Part shown: one piece after another, positions 10,801 through 19,712 of the stretch
Layout: every line of letters starts with the position of its first letter
Numbering within the stretch: position 1 is the stretch's first letter
Source: a bacterium
GTDB lineage: Bacteria > Desulfobacterota > DSWW01
Direction: 5' to 3'
NCBI GenBank assembly: GCA_028277985.1
Contig: JANQFG010000069.1
Span: 62,001-126,000 of the forward strand
Length of the DNA stretch: 64,000 bases
Position numbers and translations under genes: made by a program
Notes under the pieces: generated by a model
The model's database searches: none
What the model saw: the letters and a program-made list of their open reading frames with translations, nothing else
What the model was told of the DNA's origin: nothing

Positions 10801-10850
10801 TTGGTGACACGTACGTGATCAAACAGGCTCACGATGCGTTCAAGCAGTAG
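7845..10850 (+). CDS. Exported YVTN-type beta-propeller / phosphoesterase fusion protein
   Basis: This 1001-residue protein starts at an ATG behind CTCGGAGGA. A membrane-inserting segment ends in LSFLVCCGG, so it is probably a lipoprotein although the lipobox is imperfect. Residues about 95-430 form a YVTN-like beta-propeller with repeated PDG and SVLDV-type blades. From about 475 to 800 lies a phosphoesterase-family domain of the alkaline-phosphatase superfamily (PF04185 type): FLVVRENKTYDYLLG, NNYYSNAEASNQGHT-like and DPQQGYDHIDPHR segments. The last 100 residues resemble an NTF2/SnoaL-like domain. It may hydrolyse phosphate or phospholipid esters outside the cytoplasm. It follows the GH3 gene by 125 bp and could be cotranscribed. 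Confidence 0.85.
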   Translation: MRRAIPRAGFPLKTVPKKSARWWFRFWVVFLLSFLVCCGGDEDPTAGSGGGGKGLKILPEAIWRAGPVRTDEMGNPLDWLVPNGQRITPFAVQGARLVRIDYALPLGLALHPDGKHIFLSTSGGGKQALLVVDVDSGEILHSLEADGYFLGLAFRPPTGRQVFVSGGGRDLIEAYEFDSETGVLVADPARSLDLPVFDFAAGISITPDGSTLLAVSQVRGRLSLFDLEDSRPLANLSTDPNPYGVVIRPDGQEAYLSCEGSGTIQIVDISDRTHPFIKKTVDVQKNPEALLVNHAGTRLYVTNADEDSVSVLDVGSEDPRVLHTLDLRGTPGREYGSSPNALAFSAESERLYVAQAGLNRIAVIDLMTGAHLGDLPTAWYPTGLALKVEEGEGGWVEETLYVANGKGIGMPWLGKMGHAPGAISILPVPSDDALAGLSELVAENNAFPGRLFEIDENRWDNPIPARRGGETPIKYVFLVVRENKTYDYLLGAYQPPEGTAEGDPELVMDEHDRLLPNLYRLAERFAICDNYYSNAEASNQGHTILTASTVNTYLDKVVFADGRLLPIELEMVLSPVAWPKKDFIFQNALRNGVPFRDYGEAVGAGRDLLLFNSEYVHQGIFDPPFYNMNSKDVEKMAERILEWQSERFAGPDRFPRLIFMLLPNDHTYGDDAFMPTYESMVSDNDEATGIFVEWLTQSPYWSESVAFITEDDPQQGYDHIDPHRTLMLVVSPYARRGYVSHVKYSEANLYATMEYILGLPPMTIFDEVAQPMYDLFSSSTDPESFRHTERMWPEEFNLVGTLGARLCSDMYFAEPDQAEGLLESHMATVAERKRAKKFKNRLRERGVRAWEALERGIFQDGGGSEGASQQMGPADVLRAMVECAEEGDLEGFSGMLDANHNELLEVYHHRRRTLTATNVSQDPVREIYGQFQDLRPRPLSVSIEQDRADLEVMYENGISARFRFRKEPEGWKFDLSHHLAPATRILGDTYVIKQAHDAFKQ

Positions 10851-10855
10851 TCCCG

Positions 10856-12895
10856 TCAAAAGGCGACCTTGAGTCCCACCATGATGTTTATGCCGGGGAA
10901 GTAGATTCCGGAGCCGTGGGTCTTGTACTCGGCGTCACCCAGGTTCTCGATCCAGAATGTTCCATCGAGTGTATCCCAGAGCCTGACCCCGCCTCCAAGG
11001 TTGAAGACAGCGTATCCCGGTGTGCCGCCTTCGGGAATTCGCTCGTCGCTGATGTCGCCGGGTGACAACCGATCCTGGCGGCCGGCAAACAGACCCCACG
11101 CTTCGGCCCAGTAACGGGCGGAGGGCTGGTATCGGACCCCGACAGTCCCCATCATCGGCGGGATGCGCCTGAGAGGTTCGTCGCTGGTGCGGTTGGTCCC
11201 TTGGATCCAGGAGTAGGTCCCGAAGAGAATGAGATCCATAGGCAGGGAAACGCGGAAATCAAGCTCTACCCCCTGGATTCCGGCCTCGCCGATATTCTGC
11301 CGTTGCACCACAGAATCCACTCGCTTCCGGCCGATCAGATCGTCGTAGTCCGACAGGAAATAGAAGAGGTTCCCGGAAAACAAGGTATGGCGGGCCTTGA
11401 GGCCGAACTCGTAGTTGATCGATCTCTCGGCCGTGAGAGCCGTGTTCGGTATCTCCTCTACGAAATCCACCTTCCCAAAGAAGTCCTCCATGTTCGGCGC
11501 GCGGTACCCCTGGGCGACCCCGAACACCCCGTTCAGCCAGGGGAACACCTCGAGCTGTATATGGGCCATTCCGGAGAGGTTGTCTGTCTCTAGAGAGAGT
11601 GTGTCCTGTCTACCGCCTTCCGGATCCTTGAGCTCGCCTTCGGTCTTGACGTAACTGTACCGGCCGCCGACCAGGAGGGTAAGACGGTCCAGGATAGGGA
11701 TCTCATCCTGGACATAGAGCCCGACGGTTCGATACGTGGCGCCGTCCGGAAAGGCGCTTCGTACCTGCCGGGATTCACCGCTGCGATAGCTGAAGGTGTG
11801 CCTGGTGCTCGAAATCCAGTCCTGGTAGAACTCCGCACCGTAGCTCAGGACCCCGAACGCTCCCAGGTCGGAACGGAGGAGCAGGGTGGCCCCGAGGGTG
11901 TTCGCTCCGTTTTCCTCCTTCGTCTCGATGTCCGGATCGTCCCGGACCACCTCTTCCCCCTCCTCCTGCAGATTGTAGGAAAGCGTGACCCTTGCCAGAC
12001 CCAGCCATTTCCCGGCCAGTTCGGTTCCTTCGAATCGGAGGTAGGCGAGAAGCCTGCGCTGGGGCTCGTAGTCGTACTTGAGCTTCCCACCCAGAGTGAC
12101 CTCACTGGTTTTCGGAACCCTGTACTGCCGCACGAATTGAGTGGCCACCGTCCATTCGTGGGACGTGGAGGGCTTCCAGTTCATCTTCATGTCCGCGTCC
12201 ACTTCGTCGTAGCCTGTCGGTGCCTGGAGGCCGACGCCACCACCCGCCGTGAGGTCTCCAAAGGCCCGGTAGGTCCCCCCGAACAAGGCGCCTGCATTTC
12301 CCACGTTTGCCTCGAGCTCGAGCCTTCCTGCACGCTCGGTGGCGGCACTTCCGTATTTCCCGTAAAGCCTGCCTCCGACGTCACTGGAAAGGCCGAATTC
12401 CCTGCAGCGGTGGGTTATGACGTTGATGGTGCCTCCCATGGCATCGGAGCCGTACAGAACGGACATGGGCCCTCGAACGACCTCGAGGCGTTCGATCGTG
12501 TGCGGATCGATCGTATTCAGATACTGGTGTGGGCCGAAGCGGTACAGGGAGTTGTTGAGGCGGACTCCATCCACGAGAAGGAGGATCTGTTTGCCGGTGA
12601 CCCCCCGTATGAACACCGAGCCGCCTCCCAGGTTCGTTTTCTGTACGAGGATCCCGGCCTGCCGGTCCAGGAGATCCGGGGTGGTGGAGGGGATGCGCCG
12701 CTCGATCTCCTCGCTCGGGACGATGCTGGCAAACTGTGGGACCCGAAAGGTATCCGCTGCAGACCTCGTGGCTGTCACCAGGACCTCAGGCAGTGGGTGG
12801 GAGGTCATGGAGGGAACGGAAAGCTCTTCGGCGCCTGCCCGTGCCGTGCAGAACAGGAGGAGGTGAAACAGGATGAGGTGGCGCAGGGAGTTCAT
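10856..12895 (-). CDS. TonB-dependent outer-membrane receptor
   Basis: This 679-residue protein has a signal peptide ending ARAGA near residue 22, then EVLVTATRS, a BtuB-like TonB-box region. The plug domain (about 45-155) contains VFIRGVTGKQILLLVDGVRL and VVRGPMSVLYGSDAMGG. A 22-strand-type barrel follows and ends in the terminal aromatic GLKVAF, as expected for BAM-dependent insertion. The substrate cannot be read from sequence; BtuB-like plugs serve cobalamin, siderophores or oligosaccharides. Cobalamin would be interesting given the corrinoid protein in this window, but no B12 riboswitch is visible upstream. It is convergent with the phosphoesterase gene, with 5 bp between stops. Confidence 0.93.
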   Translation of the reverse strand: MNSLRHLILFHLLLFCTARAGAEELSVPSMTSHPLPEVLVTATRSAADTFRVPQFASIVPSEEIERRIPSTTPDLLDRQAGILVQKTNLGGGSVFIRGVTGKQILLLVDGVRLNNSLYRFGPHQYLNTIDPHTIERLEVVRGPMSVLYGSDAMGGTINVITHRCREFGLSSDVGGRLYGKYGSAATERAGRLELEANVGNAGALFGGTYRAFGDLTAGGGVGLQAPTGYDEVDADMKMNWKPSTSHEWTVATQFVRQYRVPKTSEVTLGGKLKYDYEPQRRLLAYLRFEGTELAGKWLGLARVTLSYNLQEEGEEVVRDDPDIETKEENGANTLGATLLLRSDLGAFGVLSYGAEFYQDWISSTRHTFSYRSGESRQVRSAFPDGATYRTVGLYVQDEIPILDRLTLLVGGRYSYVKTEGELKDPEGGRQDTLSLETDNLSGMAHIQLEVFPWLNGVFGVAQGYRAPNMEDFFGKVDFVEEIPNTALTAERSINYEFGLKARHTLFSGNLFYFLSDYDDLIGRKRVDSVVQRQNIGEAGIQGVELDFRVSLPMDLILFGTYSWIQGTNRTSDEPLRRIPPMMGTVGVRYQPSARYWAEAWGLFAGRQDRLSPGDISDERIPEGGTPGYAVFNLGGGVRLWDTLDGTFWIENLGDAEYKTHGSGIYFPGINIMVGLKVAF

Positions 12896-13115
12896 TTCGT
12901 CTCAGGAGGCGGTCACTCACGACCAGGAAGAACGGGGTGTATCGATGCCGGTCAATCTACATCCATGGCCTGGGCGATGCAAGGATGCTTTCGCAGTGCT
13001 GGAGGGCGCCGGCCGACCCTTAGGATGCGGATTGCCCCGGGCAGCTCCATTTCTGTAGAATGTGAGCCCCGGTCACGAACCCCCGTGATCGCCACGAGAT
13101 AGAGGAGGGAAATCC

Positions 13116-13514
13116 ATGCAAGTAGCTGTCATTTGTGTGTCCGTGCTCGCTCTGTTGGTCTTCCTGTTGGGGCTTCTCATTTCCATGCTGCGGGGAAAGA
13201 CAGGAATCATCTACCATGGTGGCTCTCTCGATGATCCGACGAGTCCTCTCACCAAAGCCGTTCGGGCCCTGTCCAACACGGCCGAGTTTGCACCGATTCT
13301 TGCCGTCATGTTCCTGTATCTGGGAACGACCGACCCGGCCGGCTGGGTGTGCTGGGCGATCATCATCGCGACCGTCAGCCGAGTGCTGATGGTGGTCGGA
13401 TTCCTGGTAGCAGGCACACTCGACAAGATTTCTCCCTTCAAGGCCGTTGGCGCGATGGGCACATACTTCTCCGGTATTGCGCTTGCCGTTGCCATGATCC
13501 AGAGCGTCATCTGA
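13116..13514 (+). CDS. MAPEG-family small membrane protein
   Basis: This 132-residue integral membrane protein has four predicted helices and the family pattern: RALSNTAEFAPI after the first loop, then GWVCWAIIIATVSRVLMVVG. Bacterial MAPEG proteins of this size are often glutathione-related or of unknown function. The start follows GAGGAGGGAAATCC. It stands alone, with 220 bp before it and 259 bp after it. Confidence 0.82.
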   Translation: MQVAVICVSVLALLVFLLGLLISMLRGKTGIIYHGGSLDDPTSPLTKAVRALSNTAEFAPILAVMFLYLGTTDPAGWVCWAIIIATVSRVLMVVGFLVAGTLDKISPFKAVGAMGTYFSGIALAVAMIQSVI

Positions 13515-13681
13515 CGGTCGCTTCTGTCGCTTCTGTCGCGCCGAGGATATTCTACGAGGAATCCCTTGTAGTCCCGTGTCTCGGGGAAACGGGTCAGGCC
13601 GAGACGAACCTCGATCCGCAAGATCTCGCATACACGGGTGTGAATCCTTCCTTTCCGGGGTGACATCAGAATCCTATTATG

Positions 13682-13698
13682 CATACCACTATGGTATG
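13682..13698. promoter_or_regulatory. Palindromic operator candidate before the pentose-phosphate operon
   Basis: CATACC-ACTAT-GGTATG is an interrupted palindrome 76 bp upstream of the transaldolase start, directly after a -10-like TATTAT at 13675-13680. That places it near the expected transcription start. It differs from the regulon operator and occurs once in the window. The regulator is unknown. Confidence 0.4.
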
Positions 13699-13773
13699 TG
13701 TTCGAAATCCCCACAGAGATCTGAGTAACGTGCCCGGTTCGTCATACGAACTGTCCATAGGGGGTGGTTCAGA

Positions 13774-14901
13774 ATGGGTAAATTGCACGAGTTGGCCGGA
13801 CAAGGTCAGGCGATCTGGCTCGATCACATACAGCGGTCTTTCATCTCTTCGGGCGAACTGGAGGACCTGGTCCGTCAGGGGCTTCGCGGGATCACCTCCA
13901 ACCCGTCGATCTTCGAAAAGGCGATCGCCGGCACCTCGGAATACGACTCCGAGCTGAGGGAATTGGCGGGACAGGGCAGATCCGTGCAGGAGATCTATGA
14001 GGCGTTGGCGATCAGGGATATCCAGGAAGCCGCGGACATCCTGCGACCCGTCTACGATCAGAGTCTTGGTGTGGACGGATATGTGAGCCTCGAGGTCCGT
14101 CCGGATCTGGCACACGACACCCAGGCCACGATTGTCGAGGCCCGCCGGCTGTTCGGCGCCCTGGGCAGGCCCAATGTGATGATCAAGGTGCCTGCCACGA
14201 GAGAGGGTGTGCCGGCGGTGACGTCCCTCATCGGTGAAGGAATCAATGTGAATGTCACGTTGATCTTTTCCCTGAAGCAGTACGAAGGGGTTGCGGAAGC
14301 CTATCTGGCCGGTCTGGAGAGGCGGGTGGCGGCCGGGGAGGATGTGCACGGGGTCAGCTCGGTGGCTTCCTTTTTCATAAGCAGGGTGGACACGGCTGTT
14401 GACCGTGAACTCGAAGGAAGTGAACAGGGCAGGGGGCTTCTGGGAAAGACGGCAATCGCAAACGCGAAGATGGCTTACAGGCGCTTCAACCGGATCTTCA
14501 GCGGAGAGCGTTGGCAAACGTTGGCGGGTCTTGGTGCGCGGGTGCAACGCCCTCTGTGGGCCAGCACCGGGACGAAGAACCCCGATTATTCCGACACCCT
14601 CTATGTGGACACCCTCATCGGGCCGGACACGGTGAACACAGTACCTCCAGCAACCCTGGATGCTTTCCTGGATCACGGCGAGGTGGCCCCCACCCTGGAG
14701 GAGGGGCTCGAAGAGGCCCGCGCCGGGCTGAAGAACCTGGCCGAATTAGGCATCGATCTAGGGGCCATTACCGACGAATTACAGGACCAGGGCGTTGTGG
14801 CGTTTGCCAAGGCCTTTGAGGGCATGATGGCCGGTGTAGCCGACAAACGAGAGAGGATTCAAACAGGACAGGTGCCGGCCTCCCCGAATACCGCTTCATG
14901 A
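13774..14901 (+). CDS. tal: Transaldolase
   Basis: Transaldolase moves a dihydroxyacetone unit between sedoheptulose-7-phosphate and glyceraldehyde-3-phosphate in the pentose-phosphate pathway. The 375-residue length suits the long subfamily often fused or linked to other pathway enzymes. ITSNPSIFEKAI lies near the N-terminus, and NVMIKVPAT contains the Schiff-base Lys138. WASTGTKNPDY and DTVNTVPPATL complete the signature. It is the first gene of tal-gnd-zwf-pgl on the plus strand, starting behind GGGGGTGGTTCAG. Confidence 0.96.
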   Translation: MGKLHELAGQGQAIWLDHIQRSFISSGELEDLVRQGLRGITSNPSIFEKAIAGTSEYDSELRELAGQGRSVQEIYEALAIRDIQEAADILRPVYDQSLGVDGYVSLEVRPDLAHDTQATIVEARRLFGALGRPNVMIKVPATREGVPAVTSLIGEGINVNVTLIFSLKQYEGVAEAYLAGLERRVAAGEDVHGVSSVASFFISRVDTAVDRELEGSEQGRGLLGKTAIANAKMAYRRFNRIFSGERWQTLAGLGARVQRPLWASTGTKNPDYSDTLYVDTLIGPDTVNTVPPATLDAFLDHGEVAPTLEEGLEEARAGLKNLAELGIDLGAITDELQDQGVVAFAKAFEGMMAGVADKRERIQTGQVPASPNTAS

Positions 14902-14918
14902 GTCTTTGGAGAAACAGA

Positions 14919-15827
14919 ATGGATATCGCTATGGTCGGGCTCGGAAAGATGGGCGTGAACATGACGAAGCGCCTGCTCGAGGGCGGACACCGGATCGTTG
15001 CCTACGACCTGAACGAGGGAGCCGTCCGCTCTGCAGAGGAAGCGGGGGCAGCCGGGGCCCATTCGTTGGAGGAGGTGGTCGCAAAGCTCGTGGCACCGCG
15101 GGTGGTCTGGGTGATGGTCCCTGCAGGGGAGCCTACGGAGAGCACGGTGAGTGCTCTGGCGGAGCAAATGGAACCTGGTGATATCATCGTGGATGGCGGA
15201 AACAGCAACTACAAGGAGTCCGTGCGTCGATCGAGTCGTTTGCTGGATCAGGGGATCCATTTCGTTGACGTGGGCACGAGTGGTGGCGTCTGGGGGTTGA
15301 CGGAAGGCTACAGCATGATGGTCGGTGGGGATGTGACGGCTGTGGAAAGGCTGCGTCCCATTCTTGAAACGCTGGCCCCTGCGAAGGACAGAGGATGGGG
15401 TCACGTCGGACCCAGCGGTGCCGGGCACTTCGTCAAGATGATACACAACGGGATCGAGTACGGTCTGATGCAGGCGTATGCAGAGGGGTTCGAGTTGATG
15501 AGCAACAAGGGCGAGTTCGGTCTCGACCTGCACCAGATTGCGGAAATCTGGCGCGAGGGGAGCGTGGTCCGGTCTTGGCTGTTGGATCTGACTGCCCGCG
15601 CACTGGCTGAAAACCCCACCCTGGAAGGAATCGCGGCCTATGTTCCCGATTCCGGCGAAGGTCGCTGGACCGTGATCGAGGCGATCGAAATGGGGTGTTC
15701 CATTCCGGTAATCACCGCCGCCCTGGAACGCAGATTCAGGTCGCGTGCGGAAGCGCCTCTGTCGGACAAGTTGCTTGCGGCCATGCGCCGGCAATTCGGA
15801 GGCCACGCCGTGAAACCCGAGGAGTAA
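14919..15827 (+). CDS. gnd: 6-phosphogluconate dehydrogenase, short (NAD-type) form
   Basis: Oxidative decarboxylation of 6-phosphogluconate to ribulose-5-phosphate. At 302 residues it belongs to the short GndA-like form rather than the 470-residue form. The Rossmann motif MVGLGKMGVNM is N-terminal, VDGGNSNYK follows, and GHFVKMIHNGIEYG holds the catalytic Lys and Asn. I chose the ATG at 14919 because GGAG lies 8 nt upstream; an ATG at 14898 overlapping the tal stop lacks a ribosome-binding site. Translational coupling with tal is still likely. Confidence 0.95.
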   Translation: MDIAMVGLGKMGVNMTKRLLEGGHRIVAYDLNEGAVRSAEEAGAAGAHSLEEVVAKLVAPRVVWVMVPAGEPTESTVSALAEQMEPGDIIVDGGNSNYKESVRRSSRLLDQGIHFVDVGTSGGVWGLTEGYSMMVGGDVTAVERLRPILETLAPAKDRGWGHVGPSGAGHFVKMIHNGIEYGLMQAYAEGFELMSNKGEFGLDLHQIAEIWREGSVVRSWLLDLTARALAENPTLEGIAAYVPDSGEGRWTVIEAIEMGCSIPVITAALERRFRSRAEAPLSDKLLAAMRRQFGGHAVKPEE

Positions 15828-15854
15828 GACAGAGGGACAGGGACTCACGGTTCG

Positions 15855-17399
15855 ATGGGTTCATCCGTTCGAGGCGTTCCAATGGAAGAAGAAGGACAGG
15901 TCATCCAGAACAGTCAGGACCGGGAGGCCGAGCTCCGGCACGACCTGTCCCCGACCATCGTGATTTTCGGCGCTTCGGGCGATCTCACGGCCCGGAAGCT
16001 GGTTCCGGCGCTTTTCAACCTGTCTCGGAAGAAACGCCTGGGTGAGGGTACACGCATCGTCGGGTTTGCACGACGTCCCATGAGCGACGACGCGTTTCGC
16101 GATCATCTGCGCGAGGGCGTGTCCCGGTTCAGCAAGGATACGTTCGACAAAGAGACCTGGGAGTCCTTCGCACCCGCGATCCGCTATTTCCAGGGCAACA
16201 TGGAAGAAACCGGGGATTACAGGAAGCTGAGCACATTCCTTGATGAATGCGAGGACGGTCCACGTGACAGGTTGTACTATCTGGCCACCTCGCCGGTTTA
16301 CTATACCACGGCCGCCGAGCATATCGGGGCTGCCGGGATGGCGGATGAAAGCCACGGGAAGCGAAACCTTGTCGTGGAAAAACCCTTTGGGAATGATCTT
16401 GAGTCGGCCCGGGCCCTGAACCGCTCCCTGCACGGCGTATTCAAGGAAAGCCAGATCTACCGCATCGACCACTACCTTGGAAAAGACACGGCGCAGAACA
16501 TTCTTTTCTTTCGGTTTGCCAACACCATTTTCGAGCCTGTCTGGAACCGACGCTACGTGGACAACGTTCAGATTACGGTTGCAGAGACGGTGGACGTGGG
16601 GCACCGCGCGGGCTATTACGACAGCGCGGGCGTGGTTCGGGATATGTTTCAGAACCACATCTTTCAGCTCCTTTCCCTGGTGGCCATGGAGCCGTCGGCG
16701 ACCTTCAAGGCGGATTCCCTTCGCAACGAAAAGGTCAAGGTGCTGAGCGCCGTAAGGCCGATCAACATGCAGGAGACCGTTCGAGCCCAGTACGAGGGCT
16801 ACCGCGACACACCGGGGGTCTCGGCCGCCTCGGAGACCCCGACATACGCTGCGCTCAAGCTGTTCGTTGACAACTGGCGATGGAAAGGGGTTCCATTCTA
16901 CCTCCGGTCCGGCAAGTCCCTTACCATGAAGACATCGGAAATCCTCATCGAGTTTCACTGCCCACCTCATATCATGTTCGAATCCGAGAAGCCGTGCTCC
17001 ATGACGTCCAATATCCTGGCCCTGTGCATTCAGCCCGACGAGGGCATCCACCTGAAATTCGAGACCAAGGTGCCGGGATCGGTTCAGGAGACGCGTTCTG
17101 CAAACATGGAATTCCACTACCGGTCCTCGTTTCGCGGCGAGAAACTGCCGGAGGCTTACGAACGGCTCCTGCAGGACGCTTTGACAGGAGATGCTTCTCT
17201 CTTCACCCGGAGCGATGAGATCGAACTCGCCTGGGGTTTGATGGATCCGGTTCTGCAGGGGTGGGAGTCGTCGGATGCGCCGGCTCTGGGGACGTATCAA
17301 CCCGGCACCTGGGGGCCGAGCGACGCGGACCGGCTGCTCGGGCAGGATGAGCGTGTCTGGAGGGTAGGGTACTGTGAGCATGAGGAGCACCGGGATTGA
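15855..17399 (+). CDS. zwf: Glucose-6-phosphate 1-dehydrogenase
   Basis: First enzyme of the oxidative pentose-phosphate pathway, 514 residues. The nucleotide-binding motif [13 protein letters not shown] is at about residues 36-48, EKPFGNDL follows, and RIDHYLGKD holds the active-site Lys. The C-terminal domain ends with the usual [14 protein letters not shown] sequence. An alternative ATG at 15882 would remove nine residues. The last 26 bp overlap pgl. Confidence 0.96.
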   Translation: MGSSVRGVPMEEEGQVIQNSQDREAELRHDLSPTIVIFGASGDLTARKLVPALFNLSRKKRLGEGTRIVGFARRPMSDDAFRDHLREGVSRFSKDTFDKETWESFAPAIRYFQGNMEETGDYRKLSTFLDECEDGPRDRLYYLATSPVYYTTAAEHIGAAGMADESHGKRNLVVEKPFGNDLESARALNRSLHGVFKESQIYRIDHYLGKDTAQNILFFRFANTIFEPVWNRRYVDNVQITVAETVDVGHRAGYYDSAGVVRDMFQNHIFQLLSLVAMEPSATFKADSLRNEKVKVLSAVRPINMQETVRAQYEGYRDTPGVSAASETPTYAALKLFVDNWRWKGVPFYLRSGKSLTMKTSEILIEFHCPPHIMFESEKPCSMTSNILALCIQPDEGIHLKFETKVPGSVQETRSANMEFHYRSSFRGEKLPEAYERLLQDALTGDASLFTRSDEIELAWGLMDPVLQGWESSDAPALGTYQPGTWGPSDADRLLGQDERVWRVGYCEHEEHRD

Positions 17400-18141
17400 A
17401 GTGAGGAGGTTCCGGGACCCTGAAGAGCTTGCGCGCGGGGCTGTCGAGGAGATCGTGGAAACGGGGGGACGTGCCGTTTCCTCCCAAGGTAGATTCTCTC
17501 TGGCCCTGGCAGGCGGTTCCACTCCGAGGGCCGCCTACGAGCTGCTGGCCACCGAGCTGCATGCACATCGACTGGACTGGTCCCGCACTACAGTCTTCTG
17601 GGGCGACGAGCGGTGCGTTTCCCCGGACCACCCGGACAGCAACTACGGTATGGCCAAGAGGGCATTGCTGGACCGGGTACCGATTCCGGATTCGAATATC
17701 TACCGGATTCGAGGGGAGATCGACCCGACGACCGCTGCCGAGCAGTACGAGGCGATCCTGCAAACCTCCTTCACTGCCCCTTCAGGGCAGTCCGGATCGT
17801 CTTCGTCCGCTCCTAGGTTCGATCTCATCCTGCTGGGAATGGGTGCGGACGGCCACACAGCCGCTCTGTTTCCAGGGACGCAGGCTCTTCAGGAGAAGGA
17901 ACGATGGGTGAGGGCCGAGTTCGTGGACACGCTGAAGACATGGCGAGTAACCCTCACACCGCCCCTCATCAATTCTGCCGCCAGGGTGGTGTTCCTGGTG
18001 TCCGGTGCGGAGAAATCCGACAGGCTGCGGGAAGTGTTGAAGGGGCCCTTCCGACCCGATCTGCTTCCTGCGCAGATCGTCCTGCCGGCCGATGGCGAAG
18101 TGTTGTGGCTCGTGGATGAAGCCGCAGCCGCTCTCCTATAG
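17374..18141 (+). CDS. pgl: 6-phosphogluconolactonase
   Basis: Hydrolyses 6-phosphoglucono-delta-lactone, linking zwf to gnd. The 255-residue protein has the family blocks [36 protein letters not shown] and [16 protein letters not shown]. The start is a GTG (17374) behind GGAGGGTAGGG, with an ATG two codons later. The overlap with zwf completes the four-gene operon, which would also receive pentose phosphates from the xylose and ribose kinases encoded further along. Confidence 0.95.
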   Translation: MSMRSTGIEVRRFRDPEELARGAVEEIVETGGRAVSSQGRFSLALAGGSTPRAAYELLATELHAHRLDWSRTTVFWGDERCVSPDHPDSNYGMAKRALLDRVPIPDSNIYRIRGEIDPTTAAEQYEAILQTSFTAPSGQSGSSSSAPRFDLILLGMGADGHTAALFPGTQALQEKERWVRAEFVDTLKTWRVTLTPPLINSAARVVFLVSGAEKSDRLREVLKGPFRPDLLPAQIVLPADGEVLWLVDEAAAALL

Positions 18142-18194
18142 AAAGAACCGCCGAGAGGCATGCCTCGTCAAAAGAGTTCAAATCCAGCAAGCGT

Positions 18195-19523
18195 TCAAAC
18201 CGGCAGCTCTCCCATGAAGCACTCGGCAGGCATCCTGCTGAGCGAGATGATACAGTAGCCGCACTCCACGCACTGAGACGCGTACCCGTCCTGCGTCTTG
18301 AGCTTGTTCACGAAGTCCGGTTCGGTGAGGAGAGGTCTGCCCAGGGAAACAAAGTCTGCAGCCCCCAAGCGATAGACGTTCTTCATGTCTTCGAGGGTCC
18401 TGAGCCCGCCCACCACAATGACCGGAATGTCCACGCTCTGCTTGATCTCCCTGGCCTGGCATACGTTGAAGCTTCCGAGAGGTCCATAGGTCTTGACCAT
18501 GAAGGGCAGGATCCAGGACATGGCCTTCCTCGTGAGGTCGCCCTTGCCCTCCAACCTGGGGGACCACTCGAGGATCGCCTCGATGGGCAACTCCCGCACG
18601 CGAATGGTGGCAAAACCATCCATGCCGATTCCGGACGATATCTCGACACAGTCGCACCCTACGTCCTGGAGCATACGTGCGATCTTCGCCGCCTCCTCGA
18701 CCCTCATGCCTCCGTCCTGGAAGTCATAGGCATTGATCTTGGCCCATAGGGCAAAATCAGGACCTACTCGTTTCCTGGCCCTCTCGAAGATTTCCCGTAC
18801 GGTCTTGAAGCGCTTCTCGGTCGAACCGCCCCAGTCGTCGGTTCTCTCGTCCAGTGAAGGGGCGAGGAACTCGGAGAGGAGGTAGCCGTGCGCGCAGTGC
18901 ATCTGGACCCCGTCGAAGCCGAGACTCTGACATTTGGCGGTCGCATCCACGTACTGGTCGATGAGACTCTCGATCTGGCCGGGTGTAAGGTTTGTGACCC
19001 GGAAGTCGGTGGGCAGCCCCAGGCCCTCCTGGCGCCCTTCGTGGCTGATCTGCTGCAGAACAGGGACGTTGTACGAATGAAAGAGGTCCGGGACCTTCTT
19101 GAACGCCTCCGCGTTCTCGTCTCGGTATCGGAAATCATTCAGGAGCATTCCACCATCCTTCATGCCGGTGATGAAGCAGCCAATGCCTCCCTCTGCGGTT
19201 TCCTTGTAAGTTCTCATCAGTCCGGGGCCGGCAAGGCCTCGGTCGTCAATGTCATGAATCGTCGTGGCAGAGCGGATGATCCGGTTCTTCAACCGTATGT
19301 TTCCGATCGTCGCAGGTCCGAAGATGTCTACTTCCAAGTCCTTTTGGGGGATGGTTTTCAAGCAGGCCGTGTCCGAAGTTGCTGCCGGGCCGCCTCCTTT
19401 GCACCCTGCCAGAGGCGGAAGGGCGGCACCCGCCATGACAAATCCCGAGAGCTTCAGGATTTCACGCCGGGAAAGACCCCGTGTCCCTTCAACGACAGGA
19501 TGTACATCGTCCTGTGTCTTCAT
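18195..19523 (-). CDS. Tat-exported old-yellow-enzyme-family NADH:flavin oxidoreductase
   Basis: This 442-residue protein has a twin-arginine signal (GLSRREILKLSGF, Arg19-Arg20) followed by LPPLAGC, giving lipoprotein Cys41. The body is an FMN-binding OYE-type TIM barrel: GVQMHCAHGYLLSEFLAPS (active-site His region), RTDDWGGS, then VIVVGGL and VSLGRPLL for phosphate binding. At the C-terminus Cys418, Cys421, Cys424 and Cys435 form C-x2-C-x2-C-x10-C. This resembles the [4Fe-4S] site of 2,4-dienoyl-CoA reductase-type members, but the following flavodoxin-like domain is absent. Export of an OYE with a possible cluster is uncommon; an extracytoplasmic electron donor would be needed. The start follows AAAGGAGCCTGCC. 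Confidence 0.88.
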   Translation of the reverse strand: MKTQDDVHPVVEGTRGLSRREILKLSGFVMAGAALPPLAGCKGGGPAATSDTACLKTIPQKDLEVDIFGPATIGNIRLKNRIIRSATTIHDIDDRGLAGPGLMRTYKETAEGGIGCFITGMKDGGMLLNDFRYRDENAEAFKKVPDLFHSYNVPVLQQISHEGRQEGLGLPTDFRVTNLTPGQIESLIDQYVDATAKCQSLGFDGVQMHCAHGYLLSEFLAPSLDERTDDWGGSTEKRFKTVREIFERARKRVGPDFALWAKINAYDFQDGGMRVEEAAKIARMLQDVGCDCVEISSGIGMDGFATIRVRELPIEAILEWSPRLEGKGDLTRKAMSWILPFMVKTYGPLGSFNVCQAREIKQSVDIPVIVVGGLRTLEDMKNVYRLGAADFVSLGRPLLTEPDFVNKLKTQDGYASQCVECGYCIISLSRMPAECFMGELPV

Positions 19524-19712
19524 GGCAGGCTCCTTTTCTGATAGTCGAAATGTGTAGAGCGTCGGATCCGGACGCTCGCGTTGGCCTGAGAGGACTCCTC
19601 ATTGCGTCATTATCAAGACCGGTCCGGCGTGTCAAATGGATGTGGGTCCGGGAGGTGTCCTTCGTGGGTGACCAGCCTGGACAGAGATTGGTATTCTCAG
19701 TACTCTTGTCAA

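Noticed and set aside
10856..12895. Possible cobalamin riboswitch controlling the TonB receptor
   Set aside because: I see no B12-box-like sequence in 12896-13115; the BtuB resemblance of the plug is not enough.
18155..18166. GAGGCATGCCTC palindrome after pgl
   Set aside because: It has no loop or U-tract, so I do not call a terminator.
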